Positions 1 through 11,393 are shown, numbered from the stretch's first letter. The stretch is 64,000 nucleotides of DNA from Tolypeutes matacus (GCA_026826555.1 JAKSZT010054396.1:15512569-15576568), one strand, 5' to 3'. Translations and numbers: made by a program. Notes: generated from the letters alone by a model not told the origin.

Positions 1-415
1 CACATTATTCACCATTGCCAAAAGTTGGAAACAACCCAGGTGTCCATCAACAGAGGAGTGGATAAACAAACTGTGGTCTATTCACACGATGGAATATTAT
101 GCAGCTGTAAGAAGAAATGAAGTTGTAAAGCATATGGCAACCTGGATGAACCTGGAGGACATTATGTTGAGTGAAGCAAGCCAGACACAAAAGGACAAAT
201 ACTGTATGAATGCATTACTATGAACCAAATATATTGTGTAATATATTGTTTGATTCACAAAAAAAAACAAAAAAACAAAAAACAAAACAACAAAAAAATT
301 TACATGTATCCATTACATTTAATTGAGAAATGTATATATTTATTCATCTGTATTTACTTTTTAGTTTTTAATTGCTTATGTTTTCAATTATTAAATGTAC
401 AAAATAAAGTTAAAA
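1..415 (+). mobile_element. L1 3' end fragment (window edge)
   Basis: The 3' end of ORF2 and the 3' UTR of the same L1 lineage that lies at 12680-21775. The stretch 1-205 closely matches 21277-21470, including the conserved ORF2 C-terminal wording around EYYAA. The 3' UTR ends in an AATAAA-like motif and an A/TA-rich tail near 400-440. The 5' part lies outside the window, so its original length is unknown. Confidence 0.9.
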
Positions 416-439
416 AAAAATATATATATATATATATAG

Positions 440-835
440 AAGGTGCGCTGGTGCCCCGTCAGGTCCCGCAAGCGGGTGAGTCCCTAGGCCCTGTGTACGG
501 GTGCACCGCCAGGCCACGCATGCAGGCGTGCCAGGCCCCATCGAGCCACGCAGCAAGGTGATGACATAACAGGAGAGAGACATGACACAAGGGAAAGCCA
601 AGACAAGACACATGGAAAAACCAGGAACTAAAGTGGTGCAGGTGGCAGAACGCCTCTCTCCCACATTGGAGGTTCGCAGGATCGAATCCCAGTATGAAGA
701 CAGGAGGAGAAGGATGAGAAGAGAGGGCAGGAACAGACACAGAGAATTGCCCAGCGAGTGGACACAAACCAGCAAAAAGGGAGGGGGGGTGATGGATAAA
801 AGTAAACAAATAAATAAATCTTTAAAAAAAAAAAA
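440..835 (+). mobile_element. Dimeric tRNA-derived SINE, 5'-truncated
   Basis: This copy lacks the first tRNA-like head and begins directly after the L1 A/TA tail. It keeps the second tRNA-like unit (B-box-like GGATCGAATCCC near 680) and the typical GGATAAAAGTAAA end followed by AAAT units and poly(A). It matches the fuller copy at 11949-12410. Because it starts where the L1 tail ends, it either inserted there or was co-mobilised. Confidence 0.85.
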
Positions 836-960
836 GATATCATTCACATACATTCACCCATTTAAAGTGTATAAGTCAGTGTTTTTTAGTATAGTCACCG
901 AGTTGTGCCACCACTATCACAATCAATTTTAGAATATTTCCTCTTTCTCCCATTTTTACA
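836..960 (+). repeat. Ancient interspersed repeat remnant, family not assigned
   Basis: I recognise the phrase around CACCCATTTAAAGTGTA as a common mammalian interspersed sequence. A short piece at 60848-60905 appears to come from an adjacent part of the same family. I cannot name the family reliably without a repeat library. Confidence 0.4.
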
Positions 961-1094
961 TGCAAAGGAACAAGGGCTTGAGACATTAAGGAAATGTGCT
1001 TAGGGTAACATCTAACTGGCAGAACAGGGGCACAGCAGTGGGTGTCAGGAGCTGGCATTCCAGTCCCAATTCCCTTCGCGAAGTTAGGCTAGTC

Positions 1095-1300
1095 ACCTGG
1101 AAGCAGAATGGTGTAGTAGTTAAGCCAGAAGGCTCTTACATAAGTTCAGACCTGGGTTCAAGACATTGTTTTACTATCTACACGTTAGATGACTTGTAAA
1201 GCTTCTTGGGGCCTCGGTTTCCTCATGTGAATAATTAAGACAAGTCAATCTATGGTAGCTATCAATATCTGTAAAATGAGCAGCTGGACTAACCGCTAAA
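1095..1300 (+). repeat. MIR SINE relic
   Basis: Shows the ordered MIR landmarks: a head around 'gtagtagttaag', then 'gacctgggttcaa', then 'ggtttcctcatgtg' followed by a diverged tail. It lies upstream of the PIF1 promoter. Confidence 0.8.
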
Positions 1301-1329
1301 CTCCCTTCCAGCTTTGTAATTCCAAGCTT

Positions 1330-1780
1330 CAATGAGAGAAAAAAAGATAATTAAAAAATAAATCCCCGAAGACAGGGGCTCAAACTCTTCCCTTGTACTC
1401 TCTGGGCAATTGGCACAGATTCTCACGCGTGAGCCTCAGCCGGGCAGGAAAGACAAACTCGTAAGATGACCCTTACAAGGTAGAGCAGTGGGGAAAGAGT
1501 TGGGGGGGGGGAGCGGGGGCGGGAGCAGCGGATGGAGCATTACCAGGAGCCGGTAATGGGCCTCCAGCGGAAACAGGAATTGGGGGCCAGGGACCGGGGA
1601 CCAGAGGCAGCTCTTTCCCAAGACCAAGCCCCGCAGCGTGCGGGCTCGAGAGGAGGACGCGGGGCGAGGAGACGTGTTGGAGGAATAGTTTTGAAAATAA
1701 ATCTTCAGACAGTAGATGACGCGCTTCCCAGGCCTAGCCCCCGCTTCCGCCCACTCGGCCACCCCACTTGGTATGCTCCG
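1330..1780. other. Unique GC-rich DNA upstream of the PIF1 promoter
   Basis: GC content rises from about 1430 onward, with a G-run at 1501-1520. No supported exon or repeat is seen; open frames here are short and lack recognisable similarity. Confidence 0.5.
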
Positions 1781-1990
1781 GCCATAACATTAAACCACCT
1801 TCCTCGGCGCGGGATTGGTACAGCCCAAGCTCTCGGAGTTGGAAACCGTGGAAAGACACACCCATTGCCACACCCCTATCTCTGATTGGCTGGAGAATTT
1901 AAAGATCCGGTCGGGGATAGGGTGAGTCTCTACACCGGGTATTTGAAAGTTCCTCGTTCCGGAGCCCTGTAGTCCGCAGCAAGCCGACTT
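1780..1990 (+). promoter_or_regulatory. PIF1: Probable PIF1 promoter with CCAAT boxes and a CHR-like motif
   Basis: Two forward ATTGG sites (inverted CCAAT, NF-Y type) lie at 1814-1818 and 1885-1889. An A/T-rich TTTAAA follows near 1899, and TTTGAA, the core of a cell-cycle homology region (CHR), lies at 1942-1947. CCAAT boxes upstream of a CHR are the usual promoter layout of G2/M genes controlled by DREAM and MuvB complexes, and PIF1 is known to be cell-cycle regulated. The spacing between the two CCAAT boxes (about 71 bases) is wider than the classical 31-33 bases. The motifs are seen; their use is inferred. Confidence 0.55.
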
Positions 1991-2029
1991 TGGTCGGTTT
2001 GTTCATTCGAGTGCCCGGCGCACAAGACA
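1960..2029 (+). other. PIF1: Probable non-coding exon 1 of PIF1
   Basis: A GTGAGT splice donor begins at 2030, just downstream of the promoter motifs. The next good acceptor before the start codon is the pyrimidine-rich 'ctctcag' ending at 2869, leaving about 19 bases of 5' UTR in exon 2. The transcription start is not determined here; the left edge is approximate. Confidence 0.45.
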
Positions 2030-2518
2030 GTGAGTGTCCGCCCGAGCCCCGGGGTGGGGGGCAGAGAGCCTGGCTTCGTCAAGTGGTTAGGATACCCGCT
2101 AAGAGGGTGCTAACGAGTGAGTCAGAGGGAGGAAGTACGGATTCCCGGGCCCTAGGAACCCCTGCGATTTCCCTGGCTAACATGTTCCACTTCGTCCCCA
2201 CCGTACGGGTGAGAAGCGCCCGAGCATCGGAGTCACTGTCAGCTCCACCTATCAGCTCCACCTAAGAATATAGGGGATGGTGAGGCCTGCCCGGCAGCAT
2301 ATGAACCAAGGCACCTACCTGGGAAACAGAAAGGCACTTATTACATGTCAGTTCCCCTTCCCATCTCCCCACATGCAAATTCCCCGCTTTCTGCGGAGGG
2401 AACCCTGAGGATTCCCGTGTCCGCCCTGGGTGTCTTGGAAGGAGGCTTTTGTGCGCAGGGGATCCCTTGCGTTCCCCCCCGGGCAGTCCTGGGTGCATTT
2501 GACTGCCCGAGTGCCTTT

Positions 2519-2706
2519 TTTTTTTTTTTTTTTTAAGATTTTATTTATTTATTCATTTATCCCCCCCTTGCTGCTTGTGCTCGCTGGGTCAGCTAACCAT
2601 GCCGTGCGGGCGGGCTTGCCTTCACCAGGAGGCCCCGGGAACCGAACCCGGGGCCTCCCATATGGTAAACGGGAGCCCTACTGATTGAGCCACAGCCGCT
2701 TCCCCG
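2519..2706 (-). mobile_element. DAS-type SINE in PIF1 intron 1
   Basis: Antisense copy with poly(T) at its left edge and the tRNA-like head at its right edge. TSD 'gagtgccttt' lies at 2509-2518 and again just right of the element (2708-2716, first base shared). Confidence 0.93.
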
Positions 2707-2888
2707 GAGTGCCTTTCTAAGAGTGAATTTTTGTTTGGTCCCAGAGCCCTTTCACCGTCCTTGTGACCTCCTTATGTCACTGGTGACAATCCTCCGTGAC
2801 TATGTGGCTTCGACCGGGTCCCTGTCATTGCGTCTACACAACCCACTATGTCTCCTGAGCCCCTCTCAGACTCGCAGCAGCAGCGGCG

Positions 2889-5800
2889 ATGCTGTCGGGC
2901 ACCCAGGTGGCGGTAGCGGAGTGTGAGGACGCGGAGCTGCGGTGCCGCGTGGCGGTGGAGGAGTTGAGCCCCGGCGGGCAGCCGCGAAGGCGCCAGGCTC
3001 TGCGCACAGCTGAGCTGAGCCTCGGCCGCAACGAGCGCCGCGAGCTGATGCTTCGGCTGCAGGCGCCGGGGTCCGCAGGGCGGCCACGCTGCTTCCCTCT
3101 GCGCGCCGCGCGACTCTTCACGCGCTTCGCCGCGGCTGGGCGCAGCGCGCTGCGTGTCCCCGCGGACGGCGCTCCCCGGCCCGGCGCCGGCACGGTACAG
3201 CTGCTGCTCTCCGACTGCCCCCCCGACCACCTGCGCCGCTTCCTGCGCACGCTGCGCCTCAAGCTGGCAGCCGCCCCGGGCCCGGGACCCGCCTCCGCCC
3301 GCGAGCAGCTGCTCGGGCCGCGGCCTCGCAACTTCATCACCATCAGCCCTGTGCAGCCCGAGGAGCTGCGGCGCGCAGCCACGCGGGGCCCGGGCACCGC
3401 GGCAGTGAAGCGGACTGCAGAACCACCGGCGAGGGACGAGCCCAGCAAGGTGAGCATGCCTTTGGGAGTGGGAATGCCATCCCCGTGGATGGAAAAGATC
3501 GAGGAAGCCCACGCTTGGAGAGGAAAAAGGTGGCGGTATTTGAGGGAGCTGTTGGTTATTCCATCAGGCACCTGAGTATAACAGGGATGCGGGAATTGTT
3601 TATGTGCTTCTCGTAGTATTATCCCTGAGACTGGGCAAACGAGAGCAGGAAAGGGGGGCCCAGGCCAGAGCCTTAGGGAGCACCTACATTCAGAGGGAAA
3701 GCAGAGAAGGAGGCCAGGAAAGGAGGCTTTAGAGGGGAAAGGAGTGCGCAGCCGACCTGAAGAAGCAGAGGAGCTTCTGGAGAGAATGAAGTGGTCAGCA
3801 GTGTCAGAGGACAGCCAAGAGTTCCATAGCATGAGGGGGACAAAGGGTCTGGTGCCTTTGACAGTGTTTGTGGACTGAGGCAGGTAGATCATAGGGGTTT
3901 GAAACTAAGTGGGTGAGAAGATGGATATGGGGCAAGAAGGGGCCCTTGCTAGGGAGGAGCAAACCCAGCAGAGAGGCAAAGGGCTACCAGGCCTAGCCTT
4001 GTACTTGGGCCAGGAAGGGAGAGGACAAAGCCTAGGGAGTGGGAGGAGGCCCTTGAGTCAGCCCCATCCCTTCACCCCTACAGGGAACCCCAAGGTGGCC
4101 CCTCCCTGTAAAGAAGCTGAGCTTGCCCCCAACCAAGCTACAGCTTTCTAAGGAGCAGGCTGCTGTGCTGAGGGTCGTCCTGAAAGGCCAGAGCATTTTC
4201 TTCACTGGGAGTGCAGGTAGGGGGAAGGGCAAAGCTGGGTTAGGGGGAACTGGCGGGGTGGAATGGGGAAGCAGAAGGCCCTGACCTTGCCCCCTGCCCA
4301 GGGACAGGGAAGTCATACCTGCTGAAGCGTATCCTGGGCTCACTGCCCCCAACAGGCACTGTGGCCACTGCCAGCACTGGGTTGGCAGCATGCCACATTG
4401 GGGGTACCACCCTCCATGCCTTTGCAGGTAAGTGGGAGCCCCTGACATTTGAAGCTAGGAGCAAGCCCAGCCCGTGGGAAGGGAGGTTAGGGGAGGCCAG
4501 GGTTGAGAGGAGGCTGAGGTCTTGGCCCAGGCTGAACCATGTCACTCACAGGCATTGGCTCGGGCCAGGCTCCCCTGGCCCAGTGTGTGGCCCTGGCCCA
4601 GCGGCCGGGTGTTCGGCAGAGCTGGTTGAACTGCCAGAGGCTGGTCATTGACGAGATCTCCATGGTGGAGGCAGACCTGTTTGACAAGCTGGAGGCTGTG
4701 GCCAGGTCAGTAAGTACAGTGGGGGCAGCAAGTGATAGCTGAGCTCTGGTGGTCTTGGCATGTGGAACATGTCTACTCCACCGCTTAATCACCCCGGGCC
4801 CCTCCCCAGAGCTGTCCGACAGCAGAACAAGCCCTTTGGAGGGATCCAGCTTATCATCTGTGGGGACTTCCTGCAGCTGCCACCTGTGACCAAGGGCTCC
4901 CAGCCCCCGCAGTTCTGCTTCCAGGTATCTCTCACCCTCTGGACCTCCCTCCCCTCTACCTCCCCACATGGGGGTCTGCTCTGCTCCCTGACCCACCCCC
5001 ACCCCACCTCCACCAGGCCAAGAGCTGGAGGAGGTGTGTCCCAGTGACCCTGGAGCTGACTGAGGTGTGGAGGCAGGCGGACCAGACCTTCATCTCTCTG
5101 CTGCAGGCTGTGAGGCTGGGCAGGTGGGCTCTGGCAGATGAGAAGGGGCCACGGGATGAAGACCTTTGCCCGGGGAGCACCTAGAAAAAGCTATTCTGGA
5201 CACAGGACCCAACATGATAGACCAGAGTAGAGCACAGAGACCCAGAGAATGAGAAGAAATGCTTGTTTTCTGGAGCCTTGGGCAGGACATGGGCAACTCA
5301 GGACAGACTGCAGTCAAGAGCCTCATAGGAGATGGTTACTCTGTGAGCACTGGGACCCAGCTTTCCTCAGGGTTGGGTCCCTGTCACCCAGCACAGGGCC
5401 TAGCTCAGAGCAAGTATCAAGGAGGGAAAGACGGACAGATGGACACACAGGACAAATTCAGAGGTGTTAACACCCCATTTTACAGATGCAGAAACTGGGG
5501 TTCTTAGGTAAAGTGACTTGCCCAAAGGGACTGAGGTAGGATTTGAACCCAGATCTTCCTGATTCCACAACCCAAGTTCCTTGCACTCTTAGAGCATGAA
5601 GGGCCACTTGGTGGGGGAGGGGGTTTGCAGATATTGCTCCTCCCCAGCTAGTTGAGATGCCATGGCTCCTCTCAGGTGGGGGTGGAAAGGAGGCCAGGAG
5701 GGTGAAAGAAACAGGCCAGAGCTGGGCCTTGAAAGGTCACGGTGGGATGGGGACAGTGAGGCTCCCTATGCCCAGGGACCCCTCGTGTGGGCACCGGAAA

Positions 5801-8800
5801 TTGGTAGGAAGGTGCACAGCACACGTAGGCATTCATGGCAAAGCAGGTAGAGATGGTCCCAAACTGTGCCCCCTTTTTCCCACTTGAACTGTTGCTGTGC
5901 CCAGGCTTCCATGGTGGAGGAAGGTTTGAGATTGAGGAAAACAGAAACACAACTGGATTTTTTTCCCCAAGGCAGCAGGCAAGGCCTGGAAGATTACTAG
6001 GCATCCAGTATTACAGAGTGTCAATATCAGCCCCTTTTCTAGGTCCTCCAAACCTCTGGCCTGTGCTCATGTGCCATACCCAACTTCCTCAGGAGTGTTG
6101 TGGGGTGGGAGGCAGCTCGCTCCTACCTGGGGCAGACAGAGGAAAAGGTGCCCACCGTGATCACAGCCCAGCACCCTCCCTCCCATGCTCATTCCCCACT
6201 CCGAGATCCCAGTGGGGTTATGGGGGAAACAGCCTGGAGGTCAGCACCCGCTGCCCAGGTGCCTCTTTCCAGCCCCAAGGCCTGGCCCATGGCCCGCTGC
6301 TTGGGTCTTATTGCCCACATTCCCCACCTTTCCTGGTGTTCAGGTGGGCTCTGCCCTGACAGCTCAGGCCCCACAGGTGCTCAGATGAGGTGACCCGCCA
6401 GCTCCAGGCCACAGCTGCCCACAAAGTAGGGCGGGATGGCATTGTGGCCACAAGGCTCTGCACCCACCAGGATGACGTGGCCCTCACCAACCAGAGGCGG
6501 CTGCAGGAGCTGCCAGGTGAGCAGGGAGCCAGGGTGGGCAGGACCTTTAGGCAGGTGTGGCCGCCAGGCAGCCCCAGCCCATGGGGTCATTTAGATATCT
6601 AGGTCCCTGACTCTCTGGCCATAAAGGCCCTTAAGTTTGCAGATATAACTGTGATTTCTAGAGGTATGGAGAACTAGCCAAGGTCACTCAGCCAGTGAGT
6701 GCTGGAACTGAGGCTTGAACCCAGGCCTCTGATTCCAAGGCCCCAGTTAGGCCTGAGCTGCCGCCACAGAAACTTTTCCTGACCATTGGAGGTCAGGAAG
6801 ACCCCCTTCCCTCCTCTCTTGCCTGGGTCTAACAGGTGGTTTTGGAAACTTAACCACAAGTCAGTTTCTGTTTGTCTCACTCTCTTCTCCCAGGTGAGAT
6901 GCACAGCTTTGAGGCTGTGGACAATGACCCTGATCAGGCCCAGACCCTGGATGCCCAGTGTCCTGCCAGCCGGCTCCTTCAGCTAAAGCTGGGGGCCCAG
7001 GTGAGTAGGAAGCAGGGCCCGGGAGCTTAGACTTTCTCGAGTGGGCTCCCTGCTCCCTGTCCTCTGCTCAGGCAGCTCCACAGCCAGTGGTCCCAGCTGT
7101 GGCCTCACCAAACCTGCCTCTCCTGTTCCCAACCACCTTCCTGCCTTCACCTTTCTTCTGCCTTCCTCCCCTGACCCCCTGAAGCCCCAAGTAGTGTTGC
7201 TTTGGACAAGTCCCTTTCCCTTGCTGAAGCTCAGTTTCCTCATCTCTAAAATGGGGAGAGAACACCGACCCCACGTGGCTGTCTTCTGTAATGCACACCC
7301 ATATGCCAAAGGGTCCTGCTTCCTCCCTGGATGGTGGGGGTGGGCAGAAAGGGAGACTTTCTTCAGGTTCCAGAAGGCAAAGGAGTGGGGAACATGGGAA
7401 TCCCTGTAATTTCTGTGTAACATTTAGGTAATCTAAGCACCTTTTAAAAAATATATATGTAAAAAAATAACATTTATGTAAGCAAATGCACATATATGCA
7501 TATATATTTATATATCATTTTACAAATATTGGTATGTATTATGAAAAATTTGATTTTTACCCACAATAAAAATTTTTAAAAAGGCAAAGGAAAAAAAGCA
7601 GGTGCCAGGTACAGTGTGGTTGGGAGAGAGGGTGGCAGGACCTGGGGGTTATCCTTCAAAATTTGTGCCCCCCCCACACCCCATAACAGATTTAACAGTT
7701 GTCAAAGCATTCTGATGTCTGTTCTCTCCTTGATCTTTACCATCTCCTTCTAAGGCAAACTAAGTAAATGTTACCCACCTTTGACACACAGGGAACCTGA
7801 GACCCAGGAAAATAAGGCAGCCTGCCCTAGAGGTCATAGTCAGTGGCAGAGCTAAGGTCTAGGACCCCTGCCCCTCCATGACTGTCTCTTGCCCCCAGCC
7901 TCTGAGAATAACAGTGCTGGAGGTGAGGCCAGGTGTGGGGACTGGGTCGTCTCCATTCCTCAATTCTCTTTCCCTACAGGTGATGCTGGTGAAGAACGTA
8001 GCAGTGTCTCGGGGCCTGGTGAACGGGGCCCGAGGGGTGGTAGTCGGGTTTGAGGCAGAGGGGAGAGGTAAGTGATGGGGGAGGTGGCAGTCCCACTGCC
8101 TGAGTTTGCAGGTTTGTGGCCATATATGGGGAGAAAAAGGCTAGGAGAGAAAGGCCCAAAGGCCCCTCCTCCCTACCTCTTAGCCCTGAAGCAGGGCTGA
8201 AAGATTGGCCTTCCTTATGCCTCCCCCAGGGCTGCCCCAGGTGCGGTTCCTGTGTGGAATCACTGAGATTATCCGTGCAGACCGTTGGACAGTACAGGCC
8301 ACCGGGGGCCAGCTCCTCAGCCGGTGGCAGCTGCCCCTCCAGCTGGCCTGGGCGCTATCCATCCACAAGAGCCAGGTGAGCACCCAGTGTGCAGCATGGG
8401 GACAGGGCAGGGCAGAGGGTGGGCAGGATATGCTTAGGGGGCATGTGTGTAGGAGGTCTTGAAGGTTTTATGGGTTGAGCCTTCCCTGAATGGAAAATAC
8501 CAGACCAAGAGCAGAATAGCCTTCCTTTAGTGTTTTTCCCATCCTGCCCCCTTCTCTGCCTCTTCGGGACACATACACCTCCCCTCTGCTATCCCCTGCC
8601 TTCCATTTTCTGAGCTTCTCCCAGATACTTAACCCTGAAATTTAACCCTGAGCACTGGTTGAGGTGTAGCTGCAATTATCAATCCCATTTGACAGAGGAG
8701 GAAACTGAGACTCAGAGAGGTTAAGGAACTTGTCCAAGGTCATGGAGCATAGTAAGTGCCCAAGCCTGTCTGACCCAGAGCTTGAGCTCCTCCTCTCATG

Positions 8801-9477
8801 CCCCACCCCAGCCATCCCTCAACTCCTGAACCCCCTCCTACTCAGACACCCATCTCCTGTCAGTCCAAACCCTGACCCCAAGCATTTCTGGACTGGGTGA
8901 GGACACCCAGGGGCAGCTGCTGGGCTGATGAAGGTGGGGTCAGAGAGGGGTCGGGCTCTTGGGTACAAGGGGATTCAGGCTAAGCTGGCTCTATTTCTGT
9001 CCTTTCATCCCCCAGGGCATGTCCCTGGATTGTGTGGAGATCTCTCTGAGTCGAGTGTTTGCCAGTGGTCAGGCCTATGTGGCCCTCTCCCGGGCCCGTA
9101 GTCTGCAGGGCCTGCGTGTGCTGGACTTTGACCCCATGGTGGTACGCTGTGACCCTCGCGTGCTGCACTTCTATGCCACCCTGAAGCAGGGCAGGGGGTT
9201 CAGTCTGGTAAGAGGAAGTCACCTGCTGGTGGGCCATGTGGCTGTGGGTGGGCTGGGAGCCAGGATATAGGAAAGGCCCACTGGGACTGTGGGGTGGGCG
9301 GTGGCACAGCTCTCTGCTGGCTCAGTTGGGGGCAGGGGGAAGGAGACACTGGCTTCCAGACTGCAGCCCTGGGGACCAGCACAAGCCCATAACTGGCCTT
9401 CTCTGACTCTGATCCAGGAGTCTGCAAATGATGATGAGACAGCCTCAGACCAAGAGAACATGGATCTGTGCTCCTGA
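2889..9477 (+). CDS. PIF1: ATP-dependent DNA helicase PIF1 (12 coding exons)
   Basis: 5'-to-3' superfamily 1B helicase that unwinds G-quadruplexes and DNA/RNA hybrids, limits telomerase and helps stalled forks; nuclear and mitochondrial in mammals. Coding exons by GT-AG splicing: 2889-3449, 4084-4216, 4302-4427, 4552-4705, 4810-4924, 5017-5123, 6377-6516, 6894-7000, 7980-8067, 8230-8375, 9016-9207, 9418-9477. They join in frame for 642 residues, one more than human. The first coding exon is the PIF1 N-terminal single-strand-binding region (residues 1-187). Walker A GSAGTGKS is at 229-236, Walker B IDEIS at 306-310, the PIF1 signature begins there, CGDFLQLPP follows in exon 4810-4924, and the last motif AYVALSRAR is in exon 9016-9207. 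The C-terminus ends EDQ-like acidic, as in human (…SDQENMD…). The start matches human MLSG. No frameshift or lost catalytic residue is seen. Identity is essentially certain; minor splice isoforms are not resolved. Confidence 0.97.
5465..5600 (-). repeat. MIR relic in a PIF1 intron
   Basis: Antisense MIR landmarks in order: 'ccattttacagatg', 'gacttgccca', then 'tttgaacccag'. It lies in the 1.25-kb intron between the exons ending at 5123 and starting at 6377. Confidence 0.85.
6655..6745 (-). repeat. MIR relic in a PIF1 intron
   Basis: Antisense MIR core: 'gccaaggtcactcagcc' followed by 'ttgaacccaggcctctga'. The outer parts are lost. Confidence 0.75.
7190..7265 (+). repeat. MIR relic in a PIF1 intron
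   Basis: Short sense MIR piece with 'ggacaagtccctttccc' and 'cagtttcctcatctctaa'. Confidence 0.7.
7385..7579 (+). mobile_element. 5'-truncated retroposon tail, xenarthran family, in a PIF1 intron
   Basis: Flanked by the direct repeat 'aaggcaaagga' (7374-7384 and near 7581-7591). It ends in AATAAA-like A/T sequence. It matches the last part of the longer copy at 9620-10437, so both come from one family, probably the 3' UTR of an L1-like element. The family name is not established. Confidence 0.75.
7740..7870 (-). repeat. MIR relic in a PIF1 intron
   Basis: Antisense MIR pattern with 'cagggaacctgagaccc', 'aggtcatagtcagtgg' and 'cagagctaaggtctagga'. Confidence 0.65.
8650..8795 (-). repeat. MIR relic in a PIF1 intron
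   Basis: Well-preserved antisense MIR: 'gaggaaactgagactcaga', 'ttgtccaaggtcat', then a diverged 'cctgtctgaccc'. Confidence 0.85.
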
Positions 9478-9619
9478 GAGTGACAGAATTAGACTCAAAT
9501 AAGTCCTCCCTGCACATGGTTCACCAGTCCCTTTTATTCAAACCTATATGCGATGCTGGAGTTTTTAGGTATACTTCCAGAGACTGGAGCCTCCCGCCTA
9601 CCTATGTGCCAGGTGTGCA

Positions 9620-10275
9620 TGAAATCTAGGTGGAGCTGCAACTCCTACCCTACAGCTCAATGGACTCATCCAAGTCACCTGGTGAGGAGACAACGATGGG
9701 AAATGGCCATCCCAGGGAATGGAGAGGGCCTGTATCTGCAGGCAGGATCATCCCACCCACCATATCCATGGGATATAAGCCCTCTCTCACTTGGAGTTGG
9801 AGTGGACATCACCATCCCAGTCCCCTCAGGATTGGGGGAAGAACTATGGACTAGAGTGGACTTGATGGTATTCTCTTGTTCACATATGGTGATTCTAGAA
9901 TGCAAGAAATTATAACAATGAGGTGGAGCCAGTGGCCACTTGATACTTTTGGGGTAGGGAGGGGATGAGCAGTTGAAATACAGTGGCTTCTTTGGGAGTT
10001 GGAGGTTGTCCCGAGTACTGTTGTGGCAACGGATGTAGGCCATTTTAAATCAGCACACACCACTCAGAACTGAGTGGGAGAGAGTGTTGTCTACAGTGTG
10101 AACTGTGGTCTATGGTTGGTGGCAAGGCTCCAGGATGTGTAAGTTCATTGAGGGTGGTGGGCCACACTGTGGGAGATGTTTGTGTGGGATGTGATGGGAG
10201 GTGTGGGAGGTGGGCAACATGGGAATCCCAGTGGGTTCCGTGTAATATTTTGGGTAATCTAAGCACCTCTTAAAA

Positions 10276-10311
<36 letters not shown>

Positions 10312-10437
10312 AACATTTTTGTAAGCAAATACACATATATGCATATATATTTATATATCATTTTGCAAATGTTTGTATGTATTGTGAGAATTTTGATTTT
10401 TACCCATAATAAAAAAAAAAAAAAAAAAAAAAAAAAC
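9620..10437 (+). mobile_element. Retroposon with poly(A) tail, probable xenarthran L1 3' UTR type
   Basis: Ends in AATAAA plus a long A-run at 10408-10437 and shares its last part, around 'gtaatctaagcacct', with 7385-7579. A (TA)n run lies near 10286-10310. The 5' boundary is not clear and no target duplication is proven. It carries no recognisable ORF. Confidence 0.6.
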
Positions 10438-11123
10438 ATGGACCCAAGCCTCTGAGCCCCAGCCCCAAATAGAAGACAAAGGGTGGTCTCCCCATCTTCC
10501 TGTTCTGGGTGGGGCTGGTCTCCAGGGGATAAGAAGGAAGGGTGGTCCATACCCTAAAGAGCTCCCTTCTTTAGGGGCTCTCAGATTCCTGGCAGGACTG
10601 AAGGGAGAGTGCTTCTCACCCACTTACCAGCTGTGCCTCAGTTTCTCCCCTTTGCCCTGGGTGAGCTGCTTCTAGGGTCAGGAGTAACCCTTTCCATGCC
10701 AGATGAGAACTGGTCTGTGGGTATGTGGTGTCAGAGGACAAAGCTCTCTGTGGGGGCTGGCTGCAGGGTCCTGAAAGCCAACCCTTTGGGCTGCAGAGAG
10801 GAGAGGCAGCCAAGACAGGTGCTCCAGGAGCAGCAACAGGCCTCTCTATGTTGGGGCTGGGGAGGACTCAGTCAGGGCGGCACAGGCCCAGAGCTGAGGA
10901 CAGACCTCAGGCGCCTCCACAGTGAGGCCCTAGTGCAGCTGAGGGGCCTCCCAAGCCAGGGCCTCGTAGGCCCAGCCGAGCACAGCCCAGAGACCCTCCT
11001 GGGCCTAACCTGAGAATATACATGACCAAATGTGTACCCACATTTTAAGCTGCTTTTGGGAGAGAAGAAATAGTGTTTGAGGGCATTGAAATGGATGTTC
11101 TCAAATTGTATTTATTTAGGGCA

Positions 11124-11129
11124 AATAAA
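11124..11129 (+). terminator. PIF1: Candidate PIF1 polyadenylation signal AATAAA
   Basis: Canonical hexamer with GT-rich downstream sequence at 11138-11158, outside any recognised mobile element. It may end PIF1 transcripts or a long isoform. Confidence 0.45.
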
Positions 11130-11185
11130 CTTGTGAATTTTGTGTGAATTGTGAGTCTTCTGCTTTTTTTAAAAGGGCACTCCTT

Positions 11186-11393
11186 GGGAAGCGGCTGTGG
11201 CTCAATCAGTAGGGCTCCCGTTTACCATATGGGAGGCCCCGGGTTCTGTTCCCGGGGCCTCCTGGTGAAGGCAAGCCTGCCCGCACGGTGTGGTTAGCTG
11301 ACCCAGTGAGCACAAGCAGCAAGGGGGGGATAAATGAATAAATAAAAAAAAAAAAAAAAAAAAAAAAACATAATCTTTAAAAATAAAAAAAAT
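11186..11393 (+). mobile_element. DAS-type SINE
   Basis: Full copy flanked by TSD 'aaaagggcactcctt' (11171-11185 and 11394-11408). The poly(A) is interrupted by a short A/T-rich insert before the second TSD. Confidence 0.95.

Larger units (their letters stand above)
9478..11145 (+). other. PIF1: Probable PIF1 3' UTR and polyadenylation region
   Basis: Follows the PIF1 stop codon. A degenerate AATAAG lies just downstream of the stop near 9498. A canonical AATAAA lies at 11124-11129 and is followed by a GT-rich stretch, the usual arrangement of a real cleavage site. A retroposon occupies roughly 9620-10437. Which site is used, and whether 10440-11110 is UTR or an alternative 3' exon, cannot be told from sequence alone. 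Confidence 0.45.

Noticed and set aside
2100..2268. Coding exon upstream of the PIF1 start
   Set aside because: The open frame is short, lies in intron 1 downstream of a good donor at 2030, and has no similarity to the conserved PIF1 N-terminus.
2772..3892. Minus-strand open frames opposite the first PIF1 coding exon
   Set aside because: They mirror a GC-rich real exon on the + strand and have no recognisable domain.
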